Positions 1-9,510 are shown, numbered from the stretch's first letter. The stretch: 64,000 nucleotides of DNA from Winogradskyella pacifica (GCF_013403915.1 NZ_JABFDI010000004.1:62001-126000), one strand, 5' to 3'. Numbers and translations: made by a program. Notes: generated from the letters alone by a model not told the origin.

Positions 1-465
1 GGCGCTATGGGTAAGACCTTTTATTTTATAACTTCCTTTGGTCGTTTTTATAGTGCCTATTAATTCGGCATTCCATAAATCTAAACGCATGTCAACACCT
101 GTAATCTTTCCTTTAGATTTCAACTTAAAATGACCTAGTGGTAATCTGCTTCGTTTTATCCAAAGCATTTCTTCTGCTTTAGTTTCTGCTTCTCTATGGT
201 CGTAATAATCATGTCTTCCTATATGAAGCGAGATCACATTATCTTTTTCTTCTGGGCTTTGATACAATAAAAAGCCAACATTTCCATTTCCTGAATAAGG
301 TGCGGTTTGCCATTTGTCTGGAACCATGTCCCAAAGCATATCGTGTTTGGATAGAAAGGATTCGTAATCCACTTTAAAATCGACCTGATTATTCTGAGAA
401 AATAAGGTGCTCGAAACAAGAATAAAAAGATAAAGAATACGTATTTCTAATTTTAATCGAAACAT
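1..465 (-). CDS. GH95-like glycosidase, N-terminal fragment (runs off the left edge)
   Basis: Only the first 155 codons are in the window. The ATG at 465 opens a signal peptide (MFRLKLEIRILYLFILVSS, cleavage near SQ). Next come a W-x-PYSGNGNVGF segment and a G-R-H-D-Y-Y-D-H-R segment, then a run containing RLPLGHF and RLDLWNAEL. A glycine- and asparagine-rich 'x-GNG-x-G' stretch near the N-terminus is typical of GH95-type enzymes and related N-terminal beta-sandwich domains ahead of an alpha/alpha-toroid. GH95 members are mostly alpha-L-fucosidases or galactosidases, which suits the adjoining fucan locus, but the catalytic domain is not visible. A short out-of-frame ORF over the same bases is a shadow; the frame given here is open throughout and has the secretion signal. 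The gene is divergent from the sulfatase at 804. Family assignment is tentative; that it is an exported enzyme is fairly safe. Confidence 0.6.
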   Translation of the reverse strand, partial: MFRLKLEIRILYLFILVSSTLFSQNNQVDFKVDYESFLSKHDMLWDMVPDKWQTAPYSGNGNVGFLLYQSPEEKDNVISLHIGRHDYYDHREAETKAEEMLWIKRSRLPLGHFKLKSKGKITGVDMRLDLWNAELIGTIKTTKGSYKIKGLTHSA

Positions 466-803
466 TGATTATTTAGTATTGGATTGTGAGTGATCTAAAA
501 TGAATAACAAATATATTTTATAAACTAAAGAAAGTCGTTCTCTAATCTTGCAATTACTTTCTTTATTTCAGCATTCGATAAATATATAGTGCATATATCT
601 AATTATACATATGAAATAAGGCACTCTTCTGGCCATTTGTCTGTATAGGAAAAAGAACGAATTGTCCGTAAGAAAATAGATAATAGATCTCAATAATTTA
701 TTCAAGTTCAATTAGAGTAATAAAATGGTCGATAACAGAAAACACATTGTAGCACTAATCCATAGTTTTACAATATTCATACCAATGTCCAATCCAGATC
801 AAA
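466..803. other. Divergent intergenic region (338 bp)
   Basis: Lies between the leftward GH95-like gene and the rightward sulfatase operon, so it must hold both promoters. Besides the -7-like octamer at 508-515 there is a 7/8 match TAGTTTTA at 763-770 on the plus strand, about 34 bases before the sulfatase ATG. I see no ORF with coding character, no RNA gene and no strong inverted repeat. Confidence 0.5.
508..515 (-). promoter_or_regulatory. Candidate Bacteroidota -7 box for the left-edge GH95-like gene
   Basis: Read on the minus strand the octamer is TATATTTG, a full match to the TAnnTTTG consensus used by the Bacteroidota primary sigma factor. It lies 43 bases before the ATG at 465, which would give a leader of about 35 nt. 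No convincing -33 TTG element at the expected 17-23 base spacing was found, so this is a weak call in AT-rich DNA. Confidence 0.35.
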
Positions 804-2327
804 ATGTATAAATCTATAATTGCAATTTTTGTTTTATGTTTTAGCCCAAATATAAGAGCACAAAAACAAGCAGATACCAGTCGTCCAAATATCATATTTA
901 TTTTTGCCGATGATATGGGAATAGGTGATGTCTCTCATACCACGGGAAAAGCGGCGACACCACATCTAGATCGTTTGGCGGAAGAAGGTATTCGTTTTAC
1001 GGACGCACATACGTCATCTTCCGTTTGCACACCGTCTCGCTATTCGCTTTTAACGGGTCGTTATAATTGGAGAACAAGTTTATCTAAAGGGGTCATCCAT
1101 AAACCGACTGCGAAACCGCTGCTTAAAAAAGGTGAAACAACTGTAGCAAGCTTGTTAAAGCAAGCAGACTATCATACAGCAATGATTGGTAAATGGCATT
1201 TAGGTATCGGTTGGGAACTGTTACCTAATTATAAGAAGGAAAAATGGCAAATAGGTGGCGGATGGAATATCGATTATACTAAACCTGCTATAACGCCAAC
1301 AAGTAATGGTTTTGATTACTTTTATGGCATAGCAGCTTCTTTAGATATGCCTCCGTATGTATATATTGAAAATGAAAAAGTGACAGAACTTCCTTCTGTT
1401 ATGAATGACCCAAAGATACGTTCTAGAAAAGGGCCTTCTGCTCCAAGTTTTAAATCAGGTGAATGTTTACAAGTTTTTGCAGAAAAATCAGTGGATTATA
1501 TAAATGAGAGAGCTGAAGAAAAAGAACCTTTCTTTTTATACTTGCCATTAACCTCACCACATACGCCTATTGTTCCTAGTGAAAAATGGAGAGGAAAGTC
1601 TGAATTAGGACCTTATGGAGACTTTTTAATGGAAACAGATTGGGTTGTAGGAGAAGTTTTAAAAGCTTTGGATAAACATAATTTATCCGAAAACACCATT
1701 GTTATATTTTCTACGGACAATGGGTGTTCGCCTGCTGCAAAAATTCCTGCTTTAAAAAAGAAAGGACACTCACCTAGTGGAAATCTAAGAGGAAATAAAG
1801 CCGATATTTACGAAGGTGGACATCGCGTACCTTTTATTGTTCGTTGGCCAGAAGTTATAACAGCAGGAACACAAACAGATAGATTAACATGTATGACTGA
1901 CTTTATTGCTACTTGTTCTGATATTACAGGTATAAAATTAGATGATACATCTGGTGTCGATGCCATTTCTTTTTTACCAACGTTAAAAGATCCAAAGAAA
2001 ACAAATAGAGAAGACATTATTAGCCATAGTATTAATGGTTCTTTTTCTATCAGAAAAGGAGATTGGAAACTAGCACTTTGTCCAGGGTCTGGTGGTTGGA
2101 GTACGCCAAGAGCAGGGCAAACTCCAGAAGGATCACCTAGTGTGCAGTTATTCAACCTATCAGACGATATTGCTGAAACAACGAATCTGCAGGATAAATA
2201 CCCAGAAAAAGTAGAAGAGTTAACCCAACTACTTCAATCTTATGTTGACAAAGGAAGAAGTACACCTGGGGAAATTCAAAAAAATGATAGAGACGTCAAC
2301 ATATATGCAGAAGATAAAGCAAAATAA
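804..2327 (+). CDS. Exported S1-family sulfatase
   Basis: Hydrolyses a sulfate ester from a glycan, presumably a sulfated fuco-oligosaccharide, in the periplasm. The 507-residue protein starts with a signal peptide (about residues 1-19, ending IRAQ). The metal-binding pair is D36-D37 in FADDMG. The active-site signature is C75-T-P-S-R79, whose cysteine must be oxidised to formylglycine. Further S1 hallmarks are IGKWHLG around residue 130, the FSTDNG metal site and YEGGHRVPF. It is the first gene of a four-gene rightward unit, 38 bases before the GH141 gene. Its closest relatives here, by the SSSVCTP(S/T)RY(G/S) motif style, are the sulfatases at 9511, 12277, 13806 and 33234. Sulfatase function is near certain; the S1 subfamily and regiospecificity cannot be read from the sequence by eye. 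Confidence 0.93.
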   Translation: MYKSIIAIFVLCFSPNIRAQKQADTSRPNIIFIFADDMGIGDVSHTTGKAATPHLDRLAEEGIRFTDAHTSSSVCTPSRYSLLTGRYNWRTSLSKGVIHKPTAKPLLKKGETTVASLLKQADYHTAMIGKWHLGIGWELLPNYKKEKWQIGGGWNIDYTKPAITPTSNGFDYFYGIAASLDMPPYVYIENEKVTELPSVMNDPKIRSRKGPSAPSFKSGECLQVFAEKSVDYINERAEEKEPFFLYLPLTSPHTPIVPSEKWRGKSELGPYGDFLMETDWVVGEVLKALDKHNLSENTIVIFSTDNGCSPAAKIPALKKKGHSPSGNLRGNKADIYEGGHRVPFIVRWPEVITAGTQTDRLTCMTDFIATCSDITGIKLDDTSGVDAISFLPTLKDPKKTNREDIISHSINGSFSIRKGDWKLALCPGSGGWSTPRAGQTPEGSPSVQLFNLSDDIAETTNLQDKYPEKVEELTQLLQSYVDKGRSTPGEIQKNDRDVNIYAEDKAK

Positions 2328-2365
2328 ATTACAGATTAAATAGGAATAAAAAAATATCTAAAAGA

Positions 2366-4918
2366 ATGAAAAACGTAATTACCTTATTATTAATCTTATC
2401 TATTATGCCAATGTATGCACTAGATATCCATGTTGCTACAACTGGTTCAGATTCTAATGAAGGAACGGCATCTAAGCCTTTGTTAACTATTGAAGCTGCT
2501 CAGAAAAAATTAAGAGCTAGTGGACGTTTAGGAAAAGAACCTTGTCAAATCATCATGCATCAAGGCACTTATAGATTAAACACGCCTCTAAGGATTACAA
2601 CAGAAGATAGTGGTACTGAACAATTTCCTGTTATGTATGCTGCAGCTAAAAATGAAGAGGTCGTAATTACTGGAGCGCAATTAATTTCCTCTAAATGGGA
2701 ATTATTTAAGGATGGCATCTATAGAACTAACGTTGGTGATTTAAATGCTATCGATCAACTTTTTGTAGATCATACCAGACAACATATGGCTAGGTATCCT
2801 AATTTTAACGCTGGATTTATACCTACAGATGGTGATGATTCTGTACGTGGAAAAAAAGCAGGAACAGTTCCTTTTTCAGGAGCGACGCCAGACGCTTGGG
2901 ATGCTAAAAAAGCGGCAGAATGGGAAAATCCTGAAGGCGCCATCTTAAATGGAATGCACAGAGGGCTTTGGGGAAGTCAGCATTATTTTGTGACGGGCAA
3001 AAACGATAAAGGAGAATTGGTTTACGAAGGAGGTTGGCAAAACAACCGATCTGCTCCACCTCACAAAGGCTACCGCATGATTGAAAACGTTTTTGAAGAA
3101 TTAGATGTTCCGGGAGAATGGTATCACAATACCAAGGACGGTTGGTTATATTATATGCCAGAAGCCCATGTAAATCTTAACGACACAAAGATTGAAGCCG
3201 TTCTTCAAATTAAACACCTTATTGAAATTTACGGAGAGCATAAACTACCTGTTGCGGAAATGGTTATTCACAAAAGTGGTAATGCACAAAAAGAAACCGT
3301 TGTTAAAAACTACGAAACGACTAAGCCGGTAAAACATATTCAGATTTCTGGTATTCACTTTACGGGAACAAAAAGAACCTTAAAAGAAACCATTGAGCCT
3401 TTACTCAGAAGCGATTGGTGTGTATATCGTGGAGGTGCTATTCATATACGTGGTACGGAGAATATTATTGTTGAAAATTGTTCTTTCGAAGAATTAGGAG
3501 GAAACGCTGTATTTATTGATAGTTATAATCGTCATATAGAAATTAAAAGCAACTTTTTTCAGAATAATGGTTCTACGGATGTGAACTTGGTTGGTTCCTT
3601 TGCTGCGGTTCGTGATCCTTCATTTAGTTTTCAACATCTTCCACCACCAATAGATGAAATAGACACTACAATTGGTCCAAAATCTGAAGAATATCCAGCA
3701 GATTGTATAGTTGAAAATAATCTGATGATGCGTTGTGGTCGTTTTGAAAAACAAGCCTCAGGAATTAATATTTCTATGTCATCAAGAATTACAATTGCTC
3801 ACAATACTATTAGTCATACACCAAGAGCCGCCATTAACATTTGTGATGGAACTTGGGGAGGTCATATTATAGAATGGAATGATTGTTTTGAAACTGTACT
3901 AGAAACGCACGATCATGGCGCTTTTAATTCTTGGGGAAGAGATCGTTTTTGGTTTAGAGCTGGCCCATCGGGACCAGATTTAATGGATGAAAATGGAAAG
4001 CCTATGATTAGTAATTATATAGAAAAGTATCCAAATATACCTTTATGGGATGCGTATCAAACAACTACAATTAGAAATAACAGAATGCAATGCGATCATG
4101 GTTGGGATATCGATTTAGATGATGGCTCAACCAATTATGAAATCTATAATAATATCAGTCTTTCAGGTGGTATTAAAACACGTGAAGGCTATCATCGTAA
4201 TGTTACTAATAATGTAATCTTAGGCAGAGGATACACTTGTAATGTACCATACCCTAAACCAACGCACGATATTTTTGAAAGTAACATTTTATGGGGAGGA
4301 ACAGTGTATAAATCTAGTAACCCAACGCTTTGGGGAGGTATACGCAATAAGAATTTCATTCACAATCCAGATGCTAAAGACGTTGTACCTGCTTATGGAG
4401 TACAGCAACAAACACTAGATGATGCAGAAAGTCTCTATGGAAATGTTCTTTTTGAAGCGCCTCAACATGGCGATTTTACAGTTTCAAACAAATCATCAGC
4501 ATTACAACTTGGATTTAAAAACTTTCCGATGACGGGTTTTGGTGTTACTTCAGATAAATTGAAGCGTTTAGCAATGAAACCACAAATACATGCACCAAAA
4601 GAGGTAGCATCCAATGTGTATGTGGAGCAAAAGATGAAAGGATTATTTGGAGCTAAGTTTAAAACGCTAGAAACAGAAGCCGAACTTACAGCAACGGGAA
4701 TGTTTGACACCTATGGCGTTTTATTGGTTTCTGTTCCTAAGGATAGTAAATTGGCTAAAATGGGATTTAAAGTGGATGATGTCATATTTGAATTAAATTC
4801 GGAAAAAATAGCAAATGAACAAGATTTTATTAAAAAAATGAAGCAATTAGCGAACCATGAGCATACCGTAAAAGTGTGGAGACATCAAGAATCAAAAACA
4901 TTTTCTTTTGAAAAATAA
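2366..4918 (+). CDS. GH141-like parallel beta-helix glycosidase with C-terminal PDZ-like domain
   Basis: 850-residue exported protein with signal peptide (MKNVITLLLILSIMPMYA). Residues about 20-740 form a right-handed parallel beta-helix with the opening DIHVATTGSDSNEGT, repeated 'x-V-E-N-C/N-x-F' coils (GTENIIVENCSF) and landmarks shared with the second copy at 6566: LDVPGEW, TWGGHIIEWND, FNSWGRDR and DIDLDDGS. GH141 includes an alpha-L-fucosidase from rhamnogalacturonan-II breakdown and is common in fucoidan loci, so fucosidase activity on sulfated fucan is the best guess. From about residue 755 to the end there is a separate domain; residues 783-848 (GVLLVSVPKDSKLAKMGF, KVDDVIFELNSE) read as a PDZ fold. 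A PDZ tail is unusual on a carbohydrate-active enzyme. Catalytic residues are not identified. Confidence 0.82.
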   Translation: MKNVITLLLILSIMPMYALDIHVATTGSDSNEGTASKPLLTIEAAQKKLRASGRLGKEPCQIIMHQGTYRLNTPLRITTEDSGTEQFPVMYAAAKNEEVVITGAQLISSKWELFKDGIYRTNVGDLNAIDQLFVDHTRQHMARYPNFNAGFIPTDGDDSVRGKKAGTVPFSGATPDAWDAKKAAEWENPEGAILNGMHRGLWGSQHYFVTGKNDKGELVYEGGWQNNRSAPPHKGYRMIENVFEELDVPGEWYHNTKDGWLYYMPEAHVNLNDTKIEAVLQIKHLIEIYGEHKLPVAEMVIHKSGNAQKETVVKNYETTKPVKHIQISGIHFTGTKRTLKETIEPLLRSDWCVYRGGAIHIRGTENIIVENCSFEELGGNAVFIDSYNRHIEIKSNFFQNNGSTDVNLVGSFAAVRDPSFSFQHLPPPIDEIDTTIGPKSEEYPADCIVENNLMMRCGRFEKQASGINISMSSRITIAHNTISHTPRAAINICDGTWGGHIIEWNDCFETVLETHDHGAFNSWGRDRFWFRAGPSGPDLMDENGKPMISNYIEKYPNIPLWDAYQTTTIRNNRMQCDHGWDIDLDDGSTNYEIYNNISLSGGIKTREGYHRNVTNNVILGRGYTCNVPYPKPTHDIFESNILWGGTVYKSSNPTLWGGIRNKNFIHNPDAKDVVPAYGVQQQTLDDAESLYGNVLFEAPQHGDFTVSNKSSALQLGFKNFPMTGFGVTSDKLKRLAMKPQIHAPKEVASNVYVEQKMKGLFGAKFKTLETEAELTATGMFDTYGVLLVSVPKDSKLAKMGFKVDDVIFELNSEKIANEQDFIKKMKQLANHEHTVKVWRHQESKTFSFEK

Positions 4919-4943
4919 ATCATATAATTCATCTAAAAAAATC

Positions 4944-6536
4944 ATGAAAACAAACCATAGAACACAAGTAAATAAAGGCTTATTTCTGTCACTTACATTT
5001 TTATTATTTACAGCAAGCGGAATGCTACACGCACAAAATACTTGGACTATTGAATCTCAAGAAGACTGGCAAGCGAATATAGCTACAAAATCAAATTTGG
5101 AAATCACCAATGGAAAAGTAATTCCTACTGAAAAGGAAGCTGTTTTTCAAAGCGCCATGAAAAAGTTTACAAAAAAAAGAGCTGCAAAATCCATTACGTT
5201 TTCTCAATCACCAGAATGGTTAAATTGGGAACAAATCCCTACTGCAGCACCAGCAAATTTAGGTGATGCTCCTGTCGCATTGCAGTTAGGAGATGGAAAT
5301 TACTGGATGTTTGGTAAATACGATACTAGAAAGAAGAATAAACGACCGAATGATTTTAAAAGTAAGGATACCATCTTAAAAGGTTATGATGTGGTATTAA
5401 AAACCACACATCTTAAAAACCAATTTGATGCTCCATCAGGATTAAAAAAATCGCTAAAGGGATATCATGCTTGGCATAGTATCGATATGAAAAACTGGGT
5501 GCATTATGGACCTATATCAGACATGTCTTCACGTTGGGTAACTTCTGCAGAATATATTGATGGAAAATTTTATTTTTATTACGATTTTCCAAACGATCAA
5601 GATCCGCATTTACTTATTGATGACAACTTAACTGATGGTCTTGTTGGGAAAAAGATGGGCATGGCTTTTAAAGATCCCTCAGATGGTTCTGATTGTGCAG
5701 TCATTAGAGATTTAGATGGTAATTTTCATATTATAGCTGAAGATTGGTCGCCTATTGATGCTTCTACGCATGCTTGGGATTCGCCCTTAGCAACGCATGC
5801 TGTAAGTAAAGATGGTTTTAATGATTTTAAAATTTTAAATCCTCCTGTAGATGAACGCACCAAACCAACTGGTAAATTTGCGGAATATGCACATCCACAT
5901 TGGTTTAAGGAAGACCCTGATAATTATCCTGGAAAACCGTCACCAATTGATATACCGAGACAAAAAATCAAAAAAGGAGACGTCGTTGCTTTTGGTAAAT
6001 ACGAAATCCATGAGCCAGAACAAAATTCTTTTGGAGATTGGGCTTCTATTTCTATTGGTGGTCAATATTATTTATTCGCAGATTATGATCCCGCAGGTAA
6101 GACTGGAGGAAAGCATATGAGTGTTGCTTGGTTTACGTCTGATGATATTAATAAACAATTTGAATTTTGTGGAAATATAGGTCAAGGACATCCAGATCCA
6201 GATATCATGTTTGCAGAAGGTAAATATTACTTGCTTACGCAAACTAGAAACGATTATGTAAGTACTGGTCCTTGGGTAGAAACCGTAGAAGTGCGCATGG
6301 GAGTGGATACTACCAATGACGGACAAATTAATGAGTGGAGTAACTGGCAAGTTGTAAAGGAAGAGTATGATTATATAAAAGGGTTTTCTAAGCAGGTTGA
6401 AAAAACACCAGCACAGCTGAATTTTTCTGACTTACCTAAAGGATATGGGTTTCAATTTGAGGTTAAAATGACGGATACAACGGAAAATGAATCTAAACCA
6501 ATTTTAGATAAGGTAGTTGTGTCGTTTAAGAAATAA
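4944..6536 (+). CDS. Putative beta-propeller glycoside hydrolase (GH43/GH117-like fold)
   Basis: I chose the ATG at 4944, which opens directly into a signal peptide (cleavage after GMLHA), rather than the in-frame TTG at 4908 inside the preceding gene. The mature 500-residue protein has spaced blade-like signatures: GDGNYWMFGKYD, IDGKFYFYYDFP, LDGNFHIIAEDW, IGGQYYLFADYD and AEGKYYLLTQTR. About five such blades suggest the five-bladed propeller of the GH32/43/68/117/130 superfamily. The acidic residues in these blades are candidate catalytic groups, but I cannot assign them. The gene sits between two GH141 genes with gaps of 25 and 29 bases, so it is surely co-transcribed and probably acts on the same substrate. 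An accessory role or a new glycosidase family are both possible. Export and fold class are reasonably sure, function is not. Confidence 0.6.
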   Translation: MKTNHRTQVNKGLFLSLTFLLFTASGMLHAQNTWTIESQEDWQANIATKSNLEITNGKVIPTEKEAVFQSAMKKFTKKRAAKSITFSQSPEWLNWEQIPTAAPANLGDAPVALQLGDGNYWMFGKYDTRKKNKRPNDFKSKDTILKGYDVVLKTTHLKNQFDAPSGLKKSLKGYHAWHSIDMKNWVHYGPISDMSSRWVTSAEYIDGKFYFYYDFPNDQDPHLLIDDNLTDGLVGKKMGMAFKDPSDGSDCAVIRDLDGNFHIIAEDWSPIDASTHAWDSPLATHAVSKDGFNDFKILNPPVDERTKPTGKFAEYAHPHWFKEDPDNYPGKPSPIDIPRQKIKKGDVVAFGKYEIHEPEQNSFGDWASISIGGQYYLFADYDPAGKTGGKHMSVAWFTSDDINKQFEFCGNIGQGHPDPDIMFAEGKYYLLTQTRNDYVSTGPWVETVEVRMGVDTTNDGQINEWSNWQVVKEEYDYIKGFSKQVEKTPAQLNFSDLPKGYGFQFEVKMTDTTENESKPILDKVVVSFKK

Positions 6537-6565
6537 AAATTAAAACCGAATTTAAGTTTCATAAA

Positions 6566-9382
6566 ATGATGAAAAATATATTAATAGTTCTTTCCGTATT
6601 GTTAATAACTGGAAGCGCTTTTGCAAAAGATATTTATGTATCATCTAAAGGAGACGATGCTAATTCTGGTACAAAAAACAGTCCCTATTTAAGTTTTGAA
6701 AAAGCCTTACAAGAGGTAAAAAAATATGCAGGTAACGAAGCCGTTACGGTCTGGTTTACTTCTGGAGTATATTATCTTAATAAAACCATTGAGATAGGTA
6801 GTGATTATTCTGGAACGGAAAAATATCCCGTTGTATTTTCAGCTATACCTGGAGCAAAAGTAATTATCAAAGGCTCTCAGCGCTTAGCGCATCTAGAATG
6901 GAAAGCCTATAAAAATGGTATTTATCAAGCGCAAGTTCCTGAAGGCTTGTCTATGGATCAATTATTTGTTAATGGAGAACGCCAAGTGAGAGCAAGATTC
7001 CCTAATTATGATTATGAGAATCCTCTTCGTGACGGGAAAGGATACCTTCAAGTCACAGGTGGTACAGATAAGCGTTATGATAAATGGTTTTCCTATGATC
7101 CTGAAACTTTTTCAGATAAAACATGGGAGCATCCAGAAACAGGAATTGTGCATGGTTTCCAAAGTCATAACTGGGGAAATATGCAGTACAGACTTAAATC
7201 AATTAATAGAGAACAAAATAAGATTTTTCTAAACGAAGGTGGTTGGCAACTTCAAAGAACACATGGTATTGGAGGAAAAAAAAGTCATGCGTCTTACTAT
7301 TTTGTTGAAAATATTTTTGAAGAACTAGATGTTCCTGGGGAATGGTTTTTAAACAGAGAAACCAATACGCTTTACTATTATCCGATGCAAGGCGTAAAAT
7401 TAAGTGACGTTAAAATTGAAGTTCCAGTTATAAAAGATATGATTCAGTTGAAGGGCACTAAAGAAGCTCCTGTAAAACATATTCAGTTTAAAGGATTCAA
7501 TTTTACACAAACCAACTACACGTTTATGGAGTCTTATGAGCCGGTTGCTCGTGGTGATTGGGCTATTCATAGAGGTGGTGCCATTTTTATGGAAGGTACA
7601 GAAAACTTGTTGATTACAGATTGTAATTTTGAATATGTAGGTGGAAATGGTGTATTTATGAGTGCCTACAATCGTAATAATAAAGTAACCGGTTGCCGAT
7701 TTGTACACACCGGAGAAAGTGCGGTTTGTTTTGTTGGTTCGCCGGAAGCTGTTCGGTTTTATCAAACTTGGGATGACAGATTAATGGATGGCAAGAATTG
7801 GAATGAAATGCGTGAAAATATGGACTTAGAAGCTGGTCCTAAAACCCCAGATTATCCAAAGAATTGCGTGGTTGAAAATAGCATTATGCACGATTTTGGA
7901 GATGTTGGTAAACAAGTGGCAGGTGTTTATATTTCTATGAGTCATAAAATAACAGCCTCACATAATACCATTTATAACTGTCCGCGTGCAGGCATATGTA
8001 TTAATGATGGTACTTGGGGCGGACACCTAATCGAATTTAATGATATCTGGGAAACCGTAAGAGAGACAGGCGAGCATGGCCCTTTTAATTCATGGGGACG
8101 TGAGCGACAATGGAAAGGAGGTAGAGGAACCGATGAGCATTTTATTAAGGAATTGACACGACTAGATGCTATTGACAATGTGGTTATTCGAAATAACCGA
8201 ATTGCCAATTACCGTAAATCTATTAGTGCTGGAAATTGGACGATTGATTTGGATGATGGCTCTAGTTATTACGAAATCTATAATAATTTAAATTTAGGGT
8301 CTACCATTAAACTAAGAGATGGCATGGGACGCAAGGTTTTTAACAACATAACTGTAAGTGCGGTTCCTTTAGGTTGGCATGTATGGCCAAAAAATTCCGA
8401 AGATGAAATTTATAACAATATTTTTGTGATTGCTGGAACTTTACCTGGAAAAACGACGCCTACAAATAACTTTATACGTGAAGTTGCTTTACCAAGCGAT
8501 GTTAAATGGAGTACCAATTACGATAAAAACTTGTATTGGAATGTTAATAATCCTGAAGGTTTTACTATGACGCAAGATATGAATATGGAGGAATGGAATA
8601 GGAGAGGGTATGACCTAAGTTCTATTGTGGCCAATCCTAATTTTGTGGATCCAATAAACGGTAATTATCAAGTGCAAGATAACTCTCCAGCTTTAAAATT
8701 AGGTTTTAAAAATTTCCCAATGGATGAATTTGGTCATCAGATGACACGTATTTTGCCTTTTGGAGGAGATTTTGAAAATGAGCTTGAAGTTAGTTTAGAA
8801 GCAGATATTAGAGCAGAAAAGGGTTCTAAGGTCTATTTCACCACAGATGGTTCAGAACCCAATAGGAATTCAACAGTATATTCATCACCATTTAAAATAA
8901 AGAACACTACCGTAATAAAGGCAAGAACTTTTAATGCTAACGGCATTGCAATAGGATTTACTGCAGAAGCTGTCTTTAATAAAGTAAGCACTGTTACATA
9001 TCCAAGCTGGTTACGTACCTTAATTGCTGGTGAATATAAGTCAGAACATAGTAATCAGGAGAAAATTACAAAAACCAGAAAAGCACTTGAAAAAGAAGTA
9101 CATGGCGCTTTGTTAATCAATATTGCAGACGATCCAGATTTAATAGATGCCACAGGTGGCTATAATTTTGGCTGTTATATTAAGTCTTTGGATGGTGAAA
9201 AAGGACAAATGTGGTTAGATGGTGGACTCGATAAGGATTGGGTGATTCAAAAATTAAACAAGCATAAGATTTCAAATATTGCACATTTACAAAAGTATCT
9301 TAAAACATATTCGGGCCAAACAGTAACGATTACTGCGGTGAGAGATTATGGGACTAAAATATTTGAAGTAAGAATTCCTTAA
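6566..9382 (+). CDS. GH141-like beta-helix glycosidase with chitobiase-type and PDZ-like C-terminal domains
   Basis: 938-residue exported paralogue of the enzyme at 2366. It has a signal peptide (to about GSAFA), then the same opening (DIYVSSKGDDANSGT) and the same helix landmarks: LDVPGEWF, TWGGHLIEFNDIWE, FNSWGRER and IDLDDGSSYYEIYNN. The beta-helix covers about residues 20-725. Residues about 732-806 form a small beta domain with VYFTTDGSEPN and KARTFNANG, the pattern of the chitobiase/hexosaminidase C-terminal (CHB_HEX_C) fold. Residues about 850-938 (GGYNFGCYIKSL, LNKHKISNIAHLQKYLK, GQTVTITAVRD) look like a divergent PDZ domain. It is the last gene of unit 1 and ends 78 bases before a bidirectional terminator. 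Likely an alpha-L-fucosidase or related enzyme; two copies may handle differently sulfated linkages. The activity is inferred from family and context only. Confidence 0.82.
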   Translation: MMKNILIVLSVLLITGSAFAKDIYVSSKGDDANSGTKNSPYLSFEKALQEVKKYAGNEAVTVWFTSGVYYLNKTIEIGSDYSGTEKYPVVFSAIPGAKVIIKGSQRLAHLEWKAYKNGIYQAQVPEGLSMDQLFVNGERQVRARFPNYDYENPLRDGKGYLQVTGGTDKRYDKWFSYDPETFSDKTWEHPETGIVHGFQSHNWGNMQYRLKSINREQNKIFLNEGGWQLQRTHGIGGKKSHASYYFVENIFEELDVPGEWFLNRETNTLYYYPMQGVKLSDVKIEVPVIKDMIQLKGTKEAPVKHIQFKGFNFTQTNYTFMESYEPVARGDWAIHRGGAIFMEGTENLLITDCNFEYVGGNGVFMSAYNRNNKVTGCRFVHTGESAVCFVGSPEAVRFYQTWDDRLMDGKNWNEMRENMDLEAGPKTPDYPKNCVVENSIMHDFGDVGKQVAGVYISMSHKITASHNTIYNCPRAGICINDGTWGGHLIEFNDIWETVRETGEHGPFNSWGRERQWKGGRGTDEHFIKELTRLDAIDNVVIRNNRIANYRKSISAGNWTIDLDDGSSYYEIYNNLNLGSTIKLRDGMGRKVFNNITVSAVPLGWHVWPKNSEDEIYNNIFVIAGTLPGKTTPTNNFIREVALPSDVKWSTNYDKNLYWNVNNPEGFTMTQDMNMEEWNRRGYDLSSIVANPNFVDPINGNYQVQDNSPALKLGFKNFPMDEFGHQMTRILPFGGDFENELEVSLEADIRAEKGSKVYFTTDGSEPNRNSTVYSSPFKIKNTTVIKARTFNANGIAIGFTAEAVFNKVSTVTYPSWLRTLIAGEYKSEHSNQEKITKTRKALEKEVHGALLINIADDPDLIDATGGYNFGCYIKSLDGEKGQMWLDGGLDKDWVIQKLNKHKISNIAHLQKYLKTYSGQTVTITAVRDYGTKIFEVRIP

Positions 9383-9460
9383 ATCATTCCTTCATTGTTG
9401 TATGTATAATACAACTAAATAAGTATTAGAATTAGTCCTAATAATTGAATAAAAAATAAA

Positions 9461-9489
9461 AAACCCATAGCTTAATCGACTATGGGTTT
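9461..9489. terminator. Bidirectional rho-independent terminator between converging units 1 and 2
   Basis: Perfect 10-bp stem AAACCCATAG/CTATGGGTTT with a 9-base loop, flanked by A-runs on the left and T-rich sequence on the right. It sits between the stop codons of the GH141 gene (9382, plus) and the sulfatase (9511, minus), so it can end transcription from both sides. Confidence 0.8.
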
Positions 9490-9510
9490 CGCTTTTATTA
9501 AACTCTTGTT

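Noticed and set aside
1808..2155. 115-residue ORF antisense to the first sulfatase
   Set aside because: Lies wholly within a well-supported sulfatase gene and has no independent motif or upstream signal.
4908..4943. Earlier TTG start for the propeller protein
   Set aside because: It overlaps the end of the GH141 gene and puts a charged stretch before a clean signal peptide that begins at 4944.
7400..7765. 121-residue ORF antisense to the second GH141-like gene
   Set aside because: Entirely inside the beta-helix coding region; low-complexity translation without signal or motif.
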